From a virus: a stretch of DNA of 28,109 bases. How positions within the stretch are numbered: the first letter of the stretch is position 1; every line of letters begins with the position of its first letter. A model generated the notes under the pieces. That model did no database searches and was not told where the DNA came from. It saw only the letters and a list, made by a program, of their open reading frames with translations. The stretch covers positions 1 through 28,109 of the IMG/VR virus record IMGVR_UViG_3300047444_000058. One strand, written 5' to 3'. Below, one piece after another: positions 7,001 to 14,876 of the stretch. A program made the translations under genes and the position numbers.

Positions 7001-9190
7001 ATTCATGAAGCTTGGACCAAGCTCAGGATTGGCATTCACCTGAATCTTGTAATCTCCTTCCTGTCCACGTACTGCATCAAGCTCTACAGGCTCGTGGTTG
7101 ATCCCGTTCTTGCGGAGAAGGGTGATATCCTTGTCCTCAATGCCGTACTGCCTGAGAGCGTATTTAGCCTGTTCAATCGCCTGTTCTGCGTCAGAGAAAC
7201 TACCACCAGCCACTTCATACACTTGCTTGATGGTTGCTCGGGAGCCATCCCAAGAGAACGAAGACATGGCATCGTTATGCACTAGTCCATTAGCATTCTC
7301 AAAGTCATTGACCACGCGGGCACGCGCACTGGCAGCTTCCATTGGAGTCATTGCATTAGCGCTAGTCTGGTCAATCAGATTAACTAGAGAAGGGTCCACT
7401 TGGTCTGCTTCACGAAGGGTACGATCGATATCCGCTGTACGGGTAAACACAGTGCCAGTATGTGAAGCTTGAGGCATCGTGTTGTTGACAATGGCTTGTT
7501 CCTTGTCCGCACCAGAAAGCGCCTGTGCCATTTCATCATCACCAGTTACAATAGCTTGGTGAAGGGAACGGGCCGTATCAGGATTGGCGTTATGCGCAAT
7601 CTCCATCGGGCTATTAGGATTGATTTGATGTACTGCCTGTTGCGAAGACAAGCGAGTCATCATGTCCCCAATCGATTCAGACAACACCTTCTTCTGAGCA
7701 GGAACATGCGAAGGCATGCCAGCAATCTGATTGTCAATGTCCTGAATGCGAATACGGGCTTTCTCAGCAGAGAGTTGAGTTTGCTTCTGGCTCTGAAGAT
7801 TAGACACCGTAGCGTCCTTATCCGCCTGTGCCGAATCAATCTGCTTCTGTGCAGCGTCTTGGGCTTCTTTAAATTTCATGCCCTTGTCTTGGTTCTGCTT
7901 GGTAAGCGTCTTCAAATCGCCTACATCACGAGCCTGAGCTTCAGCCAGATTTGCATCAATCGATGCCCCACCTTTCTCTGCTGTATTGCCCGCAATACCA
8001 AGTAGGTTTGACTTCTCATCCTGAAGGCTCTTGACAGCCGGATTAGCCACCATAGGCGTTCCCGGATTCGGGACAGTACCTAGGTTAGCCGGAATAGGAT
8101 TGGCGTCAGCAGTAGCCGCTGCATTGTCTCCCATCGTAGGCTCGATACGATTGGTAGACTGAATCGGTTTACCTGCATTGGCACGAGCAAACGCATCTGC
8201 TTCAGATTGATTCAGGAAGCCAGTCTTACCATTCACCATGCGGGCAACATTCTTACCCATCAACCCCAAATCCTTCAGAGTAGAACTAGCCGTAGCCAGA
8301 TCAAGCACTGAAGCAAAGTTGTCAAGAAACTCACTGCCACGACCATACGCACCAGTGCTGAACACCTTGGAAAACTGTTCGAATGCTTCATGGTGGTTGT
8401 CATTACCGTATAGGAATCCAGTACGATTCTTGACAGAGTTGTACATACTACGTGCTACAGCTTCCTGTTGTTGCGGAGGGAGGCCGTTCACATAATCAAT
8501 CATCTTCTTGGTTTCAGTACCAGTACGCAGATAGGAATCCATCGTCTCCCATACGGAGCGAGGGACACCTGTTTCAGCCTGTACCTGCCGATAAACCTTG
8601 TCCTGAATGATTGCACTGCGGAAGGGGATAAGCCCTGCTGCATGGTTCCAGAACTGCGTAGAAGCATCGTCAGCGTTCTCTGCATCCTTCAGGCTGTTAG
8701 CCATCACTTGAATAGCTGAACGGCTGTTAGCCATTTCATTCAACGCATCAACAGTAGAGATACGAGCCACTTCAGCATCCGGCGTTTCCTGCTTGGCGGG
8801 TTGTGCCAGCAGGTTGTTATGCAGGATCGTAGAAGTGTCCTGCATGTTCTTATTGATATTGAAGTTCTCTACAGCAGATTGTTTCTGCGAGTGAGGGACA
8901 CTCGTATCAGAGAGCATGGACATGAGCGAACCCATGTCCTGTTCCTTGGCTGCTGATTTAGCTTGCTGCTTCAACATGTCCTGAGTAGCCGAACTTCCTT
9001 GTTGGCTCTCAGTCATGATGGTGTTGTACGTGTCCTGCACCTTAAACGGATTGGAAATCAAGCTGGTGATAGCTGCCTGATTCCGTGTTGCTGCAACTGG
9101 CGGAGGATCGGCCGGAAGCGGAGAAGTCTGTACAAGATCATCCAAGCTAACCGGAGAACTGATTGCTCCGCTATCGTCCAAAATATCCAT
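4064..9190 (-). CDS. Very large internal virion / ejection protein, gp16-like by position
   Basis: A protein of about 1708 aa starting at the ATG at 9190 (MDILDDSGAISS), which has AAGGA five nt upstream and lies 7 nt after the preceding stop. An upstream ATG at 9253 falls inside the preceding gene and is unlikely. The N-terminal 130 residues are Gln/Ser-rich, residues about 180-330 form a compact helical domain, residues 350-410 are Pro/Ala-rich linker, and residues about 413-490 are a predicted coiled coil. The remaining two thirds are mixed helical, with a Trp/Arg-rich stretch around IRKWRSFWDDHH. It is longer than T7 gp16 (about 1318 aa) yet lacks the transglycosylase, which is encoded separately downstream. 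Likely role: ejected with the genome to form the translocation motor or channel. Confidence 0.75.
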   Translation of the reverse strand: MDILDDSGAISSPVSLDDLVQTSPLPADPPPVAATRNQAAITSLISNPFKVQDTYNTIMTESQQGSSATQDMLKQQAKSAAKEQDMGSLMSMLSDTSVPHSQKQSAVENFNINKNMQDTSTILHNNLLAQPAKQETPDAEVARISTVDALNEMANSRSAIQVMANSLKDAENADDASTQFWNHAAGLIPFRSAIIQDKVYRQVQAETGVPRSVWETMDSYLRTGTETKKMIDYVNGLPPQQQEAVARSMYNSVKNRTGFLYGNDNHHEAFEQFSKVFSTGAYGRGSEFLDNFASVLDLATASSTLKDLGLMGKNVARMVNGKTGFLNQSEADAFARANAGKPIQSTNRIEPTMGDNAAATADANPIPANLGTVPNPGTPMVANPAVKSLQDEKSNLLGIAGNTAEKGGASIDANLAEAQARDVGDLKTLTKQNQDKGMKFKEAQDAAQKQIDSAQADKDATVSNLQSQKQTQLSAEKARIRIQDIDNQIAGMPSHVPAQKKVLSESIGDMMTRLSSQQAVHQINPNSPMEIAHNANPDTARSLHQAIVTGDDEMAQALSGADKEQAIVNNTMPQASHTGTVFTRTADIDRTLREADQVDPSLVNLIDQTSANAMTPMEAASARARVVNDFENANGLVHNDAMSSFSWDGSRATIKQVYEVAGGSFSDAEQAIEQAKYALRQYGIEDKDITLLRKNGINHEPVELDAVRGQEGDYKIQVNANPELGPSFMNEISNLDVKRNPLDRFAGTHFKDRGSIQRYVVDAASMLHQTLTGASVVAKDYGARFERILMGKAEDFAKTVKGFSKDRQAKIDDYFREANFKGIAFDKTDLAARGFTDSEVAAIRKWRSFWDDHHYLENLDVVRSLRNQGYEYFKNKNAELFARPIGRSTNVTSFYDPAIDAVRSFNKGELDDLYNKGGTIARLRRPSVFNGDATEHMIVRQTPSEYTRALKDSDKVLNKREGYFTVTYKAAKFVDEVDSTGKKVRTLAVAGDTKEAQAFINRTQANNPGKLYNIRNDDRGFRYNSDEHWDINEAGGRIAQRHRGQLLEDAAGLNHLGDHGYVESPALSAERAAKSISGRTVMRNVIDTGVERFMKQYEEVLPKNAWGEARFPQSAAEIGKIGERNTKLSADARTTWEYLNWLRQGYINSMNDGYKAVLNTMADAAGEKSAFLERGLRKAGDADVANFPRKTVFAAYLATSPLRQVFTQAVQAWRIASYNPTGLLSGRVPKLIMEFYVHHTGLTSATTDFTKFIDKSGLAEAVKHHNLAGSVLESLADEGNAITRGVKSTIGFSRRIGFDNGELANMISHAAAVYDRYKALGRDLKNTDVAQRAHDEIRALTYDMNAAGDMPYNQGAAATFLQFMQMPHKAWLQMTNRRLEPTTRARMLVGDLLLWGGALDFVSDKLGFDFLPQNDTEAQKIMHEGLVSYAYNHTLQKFFPNTHDVDFGMLNPYGIDGWTKLFTAASTGGLMPILNSSPAGSFFSGRFAKVFKQMSSVFAPQPYDNRNTPEKFVDIMTSVADLSSGFSNAHKAYLMMKAGEQRDKYGALIDEKTTTGDAIAQSFGFQSKEEAQSYALGVQMSTDSKSHKDEALKVYKNIKQFYADAYAGTDTPDMDRLSQIAGAAMQMYENDPVALQVIQQQFARDAAGTDNELAKQMLRSFGLPGNQDFKTRIERGPWDDGTKAQMKQALDYMQNAQASLDQQTEGNK

Positions 9191-9197
9191 GTTTTCC

Positions 9198-9707
9198 TTA
9201 TGCTGCTTGTGGAGTAGTACCCGGAATCTTTGCCCTGCCGTATGCACCAGCACCTGAAGAAGCTACTGAGGCAATCCCGTTGAAAATAGTTGAGAGGTTT
9301 GCGCCACGACTCAGGGTTTGTTGCGCATCGAAAATGGACTGGCCTGCTTGCGACTGGAGATTACCAATCGTTACGCCACGCTCATAACCACCCCAAAGAC
9401 TTCCCTGATTGTTGCTGTATTGTGTTTGCAAACTGCCAAGCGAACCAATCTCACCAGAGCTTGCTTCCGTTCCGGTATTATTCGATTGCTGAAGAATACG
9501 TGCGCGACGAATACGGTCTTCCCGATATTGCGCCCTTGCATCAGCCGCTGCATTCTGGGTATTCTGTGCCCGTTGCTCGTTAGCTGCCTGCTGCTGAAGA
9601 TCGTTAGCGTGTCGCTGTTCCGCACGGGCTTTGTTGCTTGATATAACAGAAGTAGTGGTGGCAGCTACCGTAGCTACAATAGCCACTACAGCCAATGCTA
9701 CTGGCAT
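9198..9707 (-). CDS. Internal virion protein, gp14-like
   Basis: A 169-aa protein with a hydrophobic N-terminal segment (residues 2-24, Ala/Val/Thr-rich), followed by a Gln/Ala/Arg-rich helical stretch (about 25-75) likely to form a coiled coil, then a Gly/Ser/Asn-rich C-terminus. This plan, one N-terminal membrane-active helix plus a long amphipathic helix, matches the smallest T7-type core protein, which inserts in the outer membrane during ejection. Gene order supports it: tail tube B, GNAT-like protein, this gene, then two large internal proteins. It starts one nt after the upstream stop (TAGGATG). Confidence 0.72.
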   Translation of the reverse strand: MPVALAVVAIVATVAATTTSVISSNKARAEQRHANDLQQQAANEQRAQNTQNAAADARAQYREDRIRRARILQQSNNTGTEASSGEIGSLGSLQTQYSNNQGSLWGGYERGVTIGNLQSQAGQSIFDAQQTLSRGANLSTIFNGIASVASSGAGAYGRAKIPGTTPQAA

Positions 9708-9708
9708 C

Positions 9709-10155
9709 CTAAATCTCCTTGATAAACACTTGCTCTAAGGCTTCGTATTTGAGCCTTGGCAAGATTTTAATTAGGTTGGTATTCAAAGGAGCATTCCAAC
9801 ACATCAAATCCGCTCCCTTGGACTTAGCCATCGATTCAGTCTTACGGATGAGCTTAAGACCAAGGGAAGTGTCTCTGAATAGTGGATCAACATACAAAGC
9901 ATCGTTATTGCAACTGATATGCCCCGCACAGTGAATGTTGGGAGCGATAAAGCAGATTGAATATCCTACAATCGCCATATCGAAGTAGGCGAATAGTCCA
10001 AACGCCAGTCCTGCTTCCTCCATCTTTCCATATACATCCAGAAGAATATTGGCCTTGCGTTTAGACGTTCCGTACACTTCTTCCCAATGCTGTTCGAACA
10101 GGTCTTTAAGATCGTATGCAGTAGGAAGAATAGGTTGGCATTTAATATCAATCAT
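9709..10155 (-). CDS. GNAT-fold acetyltransferase-like protein in the virion gene cluster
   Basis: A 148-aa protein. The order of elements suits the GNAT fold: an N-terminal helix region, a central strand pair (LAFGLFAYFDMAIVGYSICF), then ALYVDPLFRDTSLGLKLIRKTESMAKSKG. That last segment resembles motif A, in which strand 4 is followed by the acetyl-CoA pyrophosphate loop (R/Q-x-x-G-x-G/A); here it reads R-D-T-S-L-G, so the loop is imperfect. CWNAP and the C-terminal strand would complete the fold. Small GNAT-like genes occur between tail-tube and internal-protein genes in several podoviruses. Substrate unknown; it could be a structural relic rather than an enzyme. The start has GGA about nine nt upstream. 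Confidence 0.6.
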   Translation of the reverse strand: MIDIKCQPILPTAYDLKDLFEQHWEEVYGTSKRKANILLDVYGKMEEAGLAFGLFAYFDMAIVGYSICFIAPNIHCAGHISCNNDALYVDPLFRDTSLGLKLIRKTESMAKSKGADLMCWNAPLNTNLIKILPRLKYEALEQVFIKEI

Positions 10156-10208
10156 GCTGAATCCAGTGTGTTTAGATACTTATATTTACCCCTGTGCATT
10201 AAGTGTTG

Positions 10209-12449
10209 TTACGTTACATTGTTGGCATTGATGGAGATATTCCATCCAACAATCTGACAATCCTTGCCGGGTTCAGTCTCAAAGTGCAATGCGAATGCCT
10301 TGCCCTTACCACGTAGCTTGTTCTTCGTAGTAATGAGTGCATAGCCCGTATCGTAGTCATCTGCCAGCCCTGTAACCAGCCTAGGCTTCACGTATCGATA
10401 CCCTTGCCGCAATGGAGTCCACTGATTACTATTGGAGTTATCAGAGAAGTTCCATTGTCCACGGAACAGACAGCTAGAAGCCGGAGTAGGTTGGTAGTTG
10501 GCATCAACCCCTGTCTCAGTCCTTCTGAAGTGCAGGACTAGGTATGGAATCTGTTTGTCGATACCTGAGTCACTTGCAATCTGAGTGCCGGTAGTGATGA
10601 ATGCACTTGCATCTATCGCACCTGCTCCAAGCCGTGTTGCCCAATCCTTCCAAGTTTTATCTTTGTAATGAGCAAACACTTGATGCACGTTATTATGATC
10701 TACCGCGTTCAAGGCAAACACGATATACCGGACTGATAAAAGCTTTGAGGTAGTATCCAATGGGTCTCTGTAGAACAGATTGGCAGAAGACACCATACCC
10801 ATAACCTCAATGTCATTGCTCTGTCCGATATAGTGCTTGGTGAACGCCTTCAGTTGAGGATCAAACACAAGCTCCCATGTCTGAGAGGTAGCAGAGTAGA
10901 GCGTTCCTGTCTTGAATATCCACCTAAGCTGCTTATTCGAGAAGTCATACACCCCACGAGCATTTGCCTTGGAGGAAATAGGAATATCCCGATAATACTT
11001 CTGGATGGTATCCAAAGTCAGGCTGCTAGATTGCAAATCACCAATTTGGGTAGGTCCAATAACGTAAATACCGTCCTGACTCCAGTAATAGCAAACCCCA
11101 CTGTCCACAACAACTGACGAAGGAGAGGTAGTGCCATTGTTAGTGATCTTGTTTACCTTGTAGTTGGTTGCAGAGAAACCGGAGTCAGTAGTGCCACCAG
11201 TAACTGCCCAAACGCCATTGGTAGCGAATACAAGCAAGCTAATCCCAATGTTCTGCAAGTGAACAATCTGCTGTGCACCCGCGATACGGATAAACCCTCC
11301 ATCGGTATCCACAATATCTGAACTATCGCGGCTAGTAGGGTCTCCCTCCTGATAACACTTGGTCAGGTCAGCACGGTTCTTTACCAGTTGAGAGAAGAAC
11401 AGATAATTGTTCAGGATAGGACTACGAGCATCCCCACCAGTTACTGTTCCACTGAATCCACCATAGAAAATACGACCAGCAAAGTCAGTGACAACTGTTG
11501 CTCCACCAGAGGTGGTGTCTGTAGGGATAGTGGGGAGTGGGTCAGGTGAAGGATTGATTGCGGGATAGTTTGCAAGGTTGTTCGAAAATTGAACATTCCG
11601 ACTTATCCCACGAGTAAGGGCATCGATGATGTAATACCCCTTAGCAGCCGATCCTTTAGCGCCACGTACATCCTGCCACAGATTGACGAACATACGCTCA
11701 AACGGAATCTGGGACGTAGCTACAGATTGGAAAGCCAATCCTGCCCATACCTGCTCTGAGTTACTAGGCCAACGCCCCAAACCTGTGTTATAGAACCGTG
11801 CAGGACTGGTTAGATTGCCTGTGTTGTCATTGCGAGGTACACCCCAACTCTGATTGGTTAGATTGTAATAATGGTGCCCATCGTAGACATTGCCATTGAA
11901 GTTGGGATCATTCTCAAAGTTTGCAATGGTGGACTCAATGCCCCACAAGTCCCTAGTCAGGATCGATTGATACGAAAGATTGAATCGGGGAGTGGCAGAG
12001 TCATATTCCACCACTGCAATCTGTTGACCATTACCAGCAACAACCAATCTGCCTTCCAGTGCTGCGAAGTCAAATCGTGCACCTACTGGCATGTTGGTTA
12101 GTTGAACCGAAGTCAAGGAAAGTACTGGATTAAGCGTTACCTGATCGTAGAACGATAGGTATCGTGTAGTCTGCACTACAATGAAATTCAGATTGGTGTC
12201 CCCATTAACGCTGTTCCAAAGGAAAGAGTTAGCGGTTTGAGGGGATACGTCAGCCTTCACCATAGGGACTGAGTTCACGAAATTCGTGGTGTAGTCAAGA
12301 CCAAGACGCCTAGCGCGTGAGCCATCCCGATTCAATTCGAAATTCTGTTCGTCCGAAGAAACATTTGGCGGGAAGGTGAGTAGGGATGCCTCTGTGTTAA
12401 ACCCGCCAATAAAGGAGCTTACTTCAGCGCGTTGAGTAGGCTTCGGCAT
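10209..12449 (-). CDS. Tail tubular protein B-like (tail nozzle) protein
   Basis: A 746-aa protein. The ATG at 12449 (MPKPTQRAEVSSFIGG) is preferred over a TTG one codon upstream; AAAGGTG lies about five nt before the ATG. The opening pattern FIGGFNTEASLLTFPPNVSSDEQNFELNRDGSRARRLGL is typical of podoviral tail tubular B / gp12-like nozzle proteins. The rest is beta-rich and consistent with a propeller, with several aromatic/Gly strands (for example GVWAVTGGTTDSGFSATNYKVNKI). Its position after the tail tubular A-like gene supports the role: a hexameric nozzle at the tail tip that carries fibres and channels DNA. The start overlaps the preceding 56-aa gene by one nt (TGATG). Confidence 0.88.
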   Translation of the reverse strand: MPKPTQRAEVSSFIGGFNTEASLLTFPPNVSSDEQNFELNRDGSRARRLGLDYTTNFVNSVPMVKADVSPQTANSFLWNSVNGDTNLNFIVVQTTRYLSFYDQVTLNPVLSLTSVQLTNMPVGARFDFAALEGRLVVAGNGQQIAVVEYDSATPRFNLSYQSILTRDLWGIESTIANFENDPNFNGNVYDGHHYYNLTNQSWGVPRNDNTGNLTSPARFYNTGLGRWPSNSEQVWAGLAFQSVATSQIPFERMFVNLWQDVRGAKGSAAKGYYIIDALTRGISRNVQFSNNLANYPAINPSPDPLPTIPTDTTSGGATVVTDFAGRIFYGGFSGTVTGGDARSPILNNYLFFSQLVKNRADLTKCYQEGDPTSRDSSDIVDTDGGFIRIAGAQQIVHLQNIGISLLVFATNGVWAVTGGTTDSGFSATNYKVNKITNNGTTSPSSVVVDSGVCYYWSQDGIYVIGPTQIGDLQSSSLTLDTIQKYYRDIPISSKANARGVYDFSNKQLRWIFKTGTLYSATSQTWELVFDPQLKAFTKHYIGQSNDIEVMGMVSSANLFYRDPLDTTSKLLSVRYIVFALNAVDHNNVHQVFAHYKDKTWKDWATRLGAGAIDASAFITTGTQIASDSGIDKQIPYLVLHFRRTETGVDANYQPTPASSCLFRGQWNFSDNSNSNQWTPLRQGYRYVKPRLVTGLADDYDTGYALITTKNKLRGKGKAFALHFETEPGKDCQIVGWNISINANNVT

Positions 12450-12619
12450 CAAGCACCTTTAGTTTCAAGATACGAATCAATAACCTGTTTAGCAATGCCT
12501 CTGTCCGTGAACATCCCCTGAAGCAGATTGGGAATCTTGCCTGCCTTGCCGGGTGTGATGATGATGTAGCTCTTAGGGTTGTTTACGTGAGGGCGAATCT
12601 CATAACCTTTGTAAATCAT
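12449..12619 (-). CDS. 56-aa hypothetical protein between tail tube A and B genes
   Basis: A short frame read by hand: MIYKGYEIRPHVNNPKSYII, then TPGKAGKIP and a C-terminal helix ending IDSYLETKGA. It is joined at both ends, with an ATGA overlap with the tail tubular A stop and a TGATG overlap with the tail tubular B start. This fills the only gap between the two tail genes and strongly suggests a translated gene. No membrane segment or named motif. Its place suggests a tail-assembly or virion accessory protein; that is inference only. Confidence 0.72.
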   Translation of the reverse strand: MIYKGYEIRPHVNNPKSYIIITPGKAGKIPNLLQGMFTDRGIAKQVIDSYLETKGA

Positions 12620-13374
12620 TTGACACTCCTGCGTCCGAAATTAGCATATCGCACTCCACCATGAGTCCTCCAAGCCTTTCGACTAAGCCATCGTTGCTGT
12701 CGTTGTGCTTTGGTTTCTGCCTTCTGATTGACCATCTGCTTTAGGACAAAGAATGCCGTACTCTTGGATTCTTCTACCAGCATGGGGAAGGCTTCACTAG
12801 GAAGGTCGGGAATGCCATCGTCTGTATGTTTCCAGCTAGGCTCCATGTACGCCATAACCTGAGTCTTGGAGCTTTGTAGCGTGCTTTCTATTGTGTTCTG
12901 GTATGAATCGCAGACAATGAAATCATCGTCAAACGAAGTCCAGTATTGCGGGGGTTTGTCTGTGAACACCAGAAGTTTGATGCCATTATCCAGAACCACA
13001 GTCTGTACGTTGGCACTGGTGCTGTTACGTACACTCGTCATCCTAAGGAATTCATCAGGATAGATGTATCGCACTTCTTGGTAGACAAGCTTGTTTCCAT
13101 CTTCAGGTCTACGGCAATCGTAGTTAAACTGAATCAGTTCCTTCATATTCTCAGGAACACGGAAATGGGTAGGCTTGGCACTAGTACCGGACGAATCAAG
13201 CGTAATGAACTTCTTCAGGTGCGGCCAATTACGATTGGCGATAAGTTCAAAGAAGCATTGACGTACAATGTTGGCTACCTGTTGGCTCTCTACGGTGTCA
13301 TCAATTGAATTAACCTCATCTGAATCCATATCATTCAGAATGTCTTGGGTGATCTTCAGGAGAGTTAGTTTCAT
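12616..13374 (-). CDS. Tail tubular protein A-like (adaptor/gatekeeper)
   Basis: A 252-aa protein of the length and layout of podoviral gp11-type adaptors (T7 gp11 is 196 aa, others reach about 250). The N-terminal region MKLTLLKITQDILNDMDSDEVNSIDDT followed by VANIVRQCFFELIANRNWPHLKK is the helical part seen in this family: a start within the helix, then an N-RNWPHL segment. The C-terminal half includes a long helix (ESKSTAFFVLKQMVNQKAETKAQRQQRWLSRKAWRTHGG). The protein would form a dodecamer between portal and nozzle. It is the first gene after the capsid-cluster terminator. AGG lies seven nt before the ATG. Confidence 0.85.
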   Translation of the reverse strand: MKLTLLKITQDILNDMDSDEVNSIDDTVESQQVANIVRQCFFELIANRNWPHLKKFITLDSSGTSAKPTHFRVPENMKELIQFNYDCRRPEDGNKLVYQEVRYIYPDEFLRMTSVRNSTSANVQTVVLDNGIKLLVFTDKPPQYWTSFDDDFIVCDSYQNTIESTLQSSKTQVMAYMEPSWKHTDDGIPDLPSEAFPMLVEESKSTAFFVLKQMVNQKAETKAQRQQRWLSRKAWRTHGGVRYANFGRRSVK

Positions 13375-13386
13375 TATTAGCCTAGA

Positions 13387-13426
13387 TAAAAAGAAAGGGG
13401 CAAAGAGCTTTTGGCTCCTGCCCCTT
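13387..13426 (-). terminator. Rho-independent terminator after the capsid and decoration genes
   Basis: Read on the minus strand, AAGGGGCA-GGAGC pairs with GCTCT-TGCCCCTT across a CAAAA loop with one bulged base, and is followed by TCTTTTT. It begins 6 nt after the decoration-like gene's stop and lies before the tail tube A gene. It likely ends part of the transcripts so that capsid mRNA exceeds tail mRNA, with read-through feeding the tail genes. Confidence 0.85.
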
Positions 13427-13431
13427 GTCTA

Positions 13432-13905
13432 TTAAGTTCGCGCCTTGTAGCGGAATTCAATCCACAGCGTAGCTTTACCTACACCGGGAGTAACCGTAGG
13501 CGACGTACCACCAAGGGCAATCGTCACCCGCTCATTGGCGGTAATGCCTGCTGCTGAGTTGGTAGCCCACGTACCCGTAAGTTCGCTTGCTACGTCCTTT
13601 GCGCCTACCGATCCCAAATCCGTTGCCGTCAACGTAATGCCATTAGTACCCGGAAGCGTGCCACCAACCTGAACGGTAGGAGCAGTGCCACCAAGCACAA
13701 ATGCTTGATCTACGTGGAGCGTCGCACGTTGCATGCGCGAGTTCTTGGGAATCACAACTGGAGGCAGAAAGATGTTATTCAATCCATCACCAGTCAGTTC
13801 AATGGTAAGCTCATCAAAATCATCATCAATACCAGCAGTGAGGCCCGTAGAACGAGCACCGTATTGATTGCTGACGTTAAGACCCGTCTTGTTTTCGTAA
13901 CTCAT
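13432..13905 (-). CDS. Probable capsid decoration / head protein
   Basis: A 157-aa, beta-rich, Thr/Gly/Val-rich protein immediately downstream of the major capsid gene and just before a terminator. AAGGA lies seven nt upstream of the ATG. Two related stretches, GGTAPTVQVGGTLPGTNG and GGTSPTVTPGVGK, suggest an internal turn repeat typical of a small beta sandwich. It ends TLWIEFRYKART. Shared transcription with the capsid gene and its composition point to an abundant outer capsid (cement or decoration) protein or a head fibre. No sequence motif proves this. Confidence 0.6.
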   Translation of the reverse strand: MSYENKTGLNVSNQYGARSTGLTAGIDDDFDELTIELTGDGLNNIFLPPVVIPKNSRMQRATLHVDQAFVLGGTAPTVQVGGTLPGTNGITLTATDLGSVGAKDVASELTGTWATNSAAGITANERVTIALGGTSPTVTPGVGKATLWIEFRYKART

Positions 13906-13917
13906 TTATTATCCTTA

Positions 13918-14862
13918 TTAAGCGATGTTGGTAGCCGAGGTAATCACCGTGCCAAGCGTATCAACACGTTGCGTACCAAAACCCCAACGGCAGGACGTAA
14001 CAAACTCATCACGACGCAGGTCTTTATTACGCTCGCCTTCAACCTTGGGCATACGACGCCATGCAGCCATCACAGGCTTCGTGTTGTCATCAGCAACCGA
14101 CATGAAGATGTTAGCCACTGCACCGTTAACCGAAGTCGTACCATCCGAGAACGTACCCTTGGGCAGACGATTCGAAGTGATGATGTTCCAGCCATACAGA
14201 TTCATGAGGAAGCTGTGTTCACGATCAAAGCCGTTCTGCATGATGTTCTCAGCAAAAGGCGTTGCATTCGAAACGATGCTAACCAAACCATCAAGAGTAG
14301 CGGCCACAACCGGATCAACGATTGCAATACGACCAGCCATCGGAACATTAGCCTTGTCAAACGCAAGCTTCATCTTAATGAAGTGCGAAAGTTGGATAAC
14401 GTTATTCGTAGCTGCCGAAGCCACACGGTGGGGGAAGCCATTGATGTTATTCGGGTCTGCATTAGTCTGTGCACTCTGTGCTTTCGAGAGGAAACGCGTT
14501 TCAAACACTTCCTGAATAGCACGAGTCGATTCTTGCGAACGCGCCGACATAAGCGCTTCAACCTGTGCGCCATCTTCCTTCAGTTCATCCGTGACATACC
14601 ATGCATCACCAACATAGTTGGTAATCGTCAACGTCACTTCACCCGATTCAATCGGAGTGTAATCGAACGGAACTTCTTCAGCACCATCTTGAATCGTGAC
14701 AGTACCAACCGTCTTGATGTGAAGCGTATTGCCCGCACCGAAGTCCGTTACATTGCGATAGAACGAACCCGGAAGCAAACCATCATGAAGATTGCGGAGA
14801 ATGAATGCCGAGTATTGTTCTGCTTCGATGAACGGAGTAGAATTAAAACGATTCTGACTCAT
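13918..14862 (-). CDS. Major capsid protein
   Basis: A 314-aa protein directly after the scaffold gene. It begins MSQNRFNSTPFIEAEQYSAFIL and has an early strand-rich segment (TLHIKTVGTVTIQDGAEEVPFDY, then LTITNYVGDAWYVTDELKEDG) followed by a helix with many Arg/Gln/Glu (QVEALMSARSQESTRAIQEVFETRFL), as in the E-loop and spine helix of HK97-fold capsids. The A-domain-like part includes GRIAIVDPVVAATLDGL. The length suits an unprocessed podoviral coat. Gene order (portal, scaffold, capsid, decoration, terminator) makes the assignment firm. AGGA lies about twelve nt before the ATG. Confidence 0.9.
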   Translation of the reverse strand: MSQNRFNSTPFIEAEQYSAFILRNLHDGLLPGSFYRNVTDFGAGNTLHIKTVGTVTIQDGAEEVPFDYTPIESGEVTLTITNYVGDAWYVTDELKEDGAQVEALMSARSQESTRAIQEVFETRFLSKAQSAQTNADPNNINGFPHRVASAATNNVIQLSHFIKMKLAFDKANVPMAGRIAIVDPVVAATLDGLVSIVSNATPFAENIMQNGFDREHSFLMNLYGWNIITSNRLPKGTFSDGTTSVNGAVANIFMSVADDNTKPVMAAWRRMPKVEGERNKDLRRDEFVTSCRWGFGTQRVDTLGTVITSATNIA

Positions 14863-14876
14863 TTATTATTATTTTC

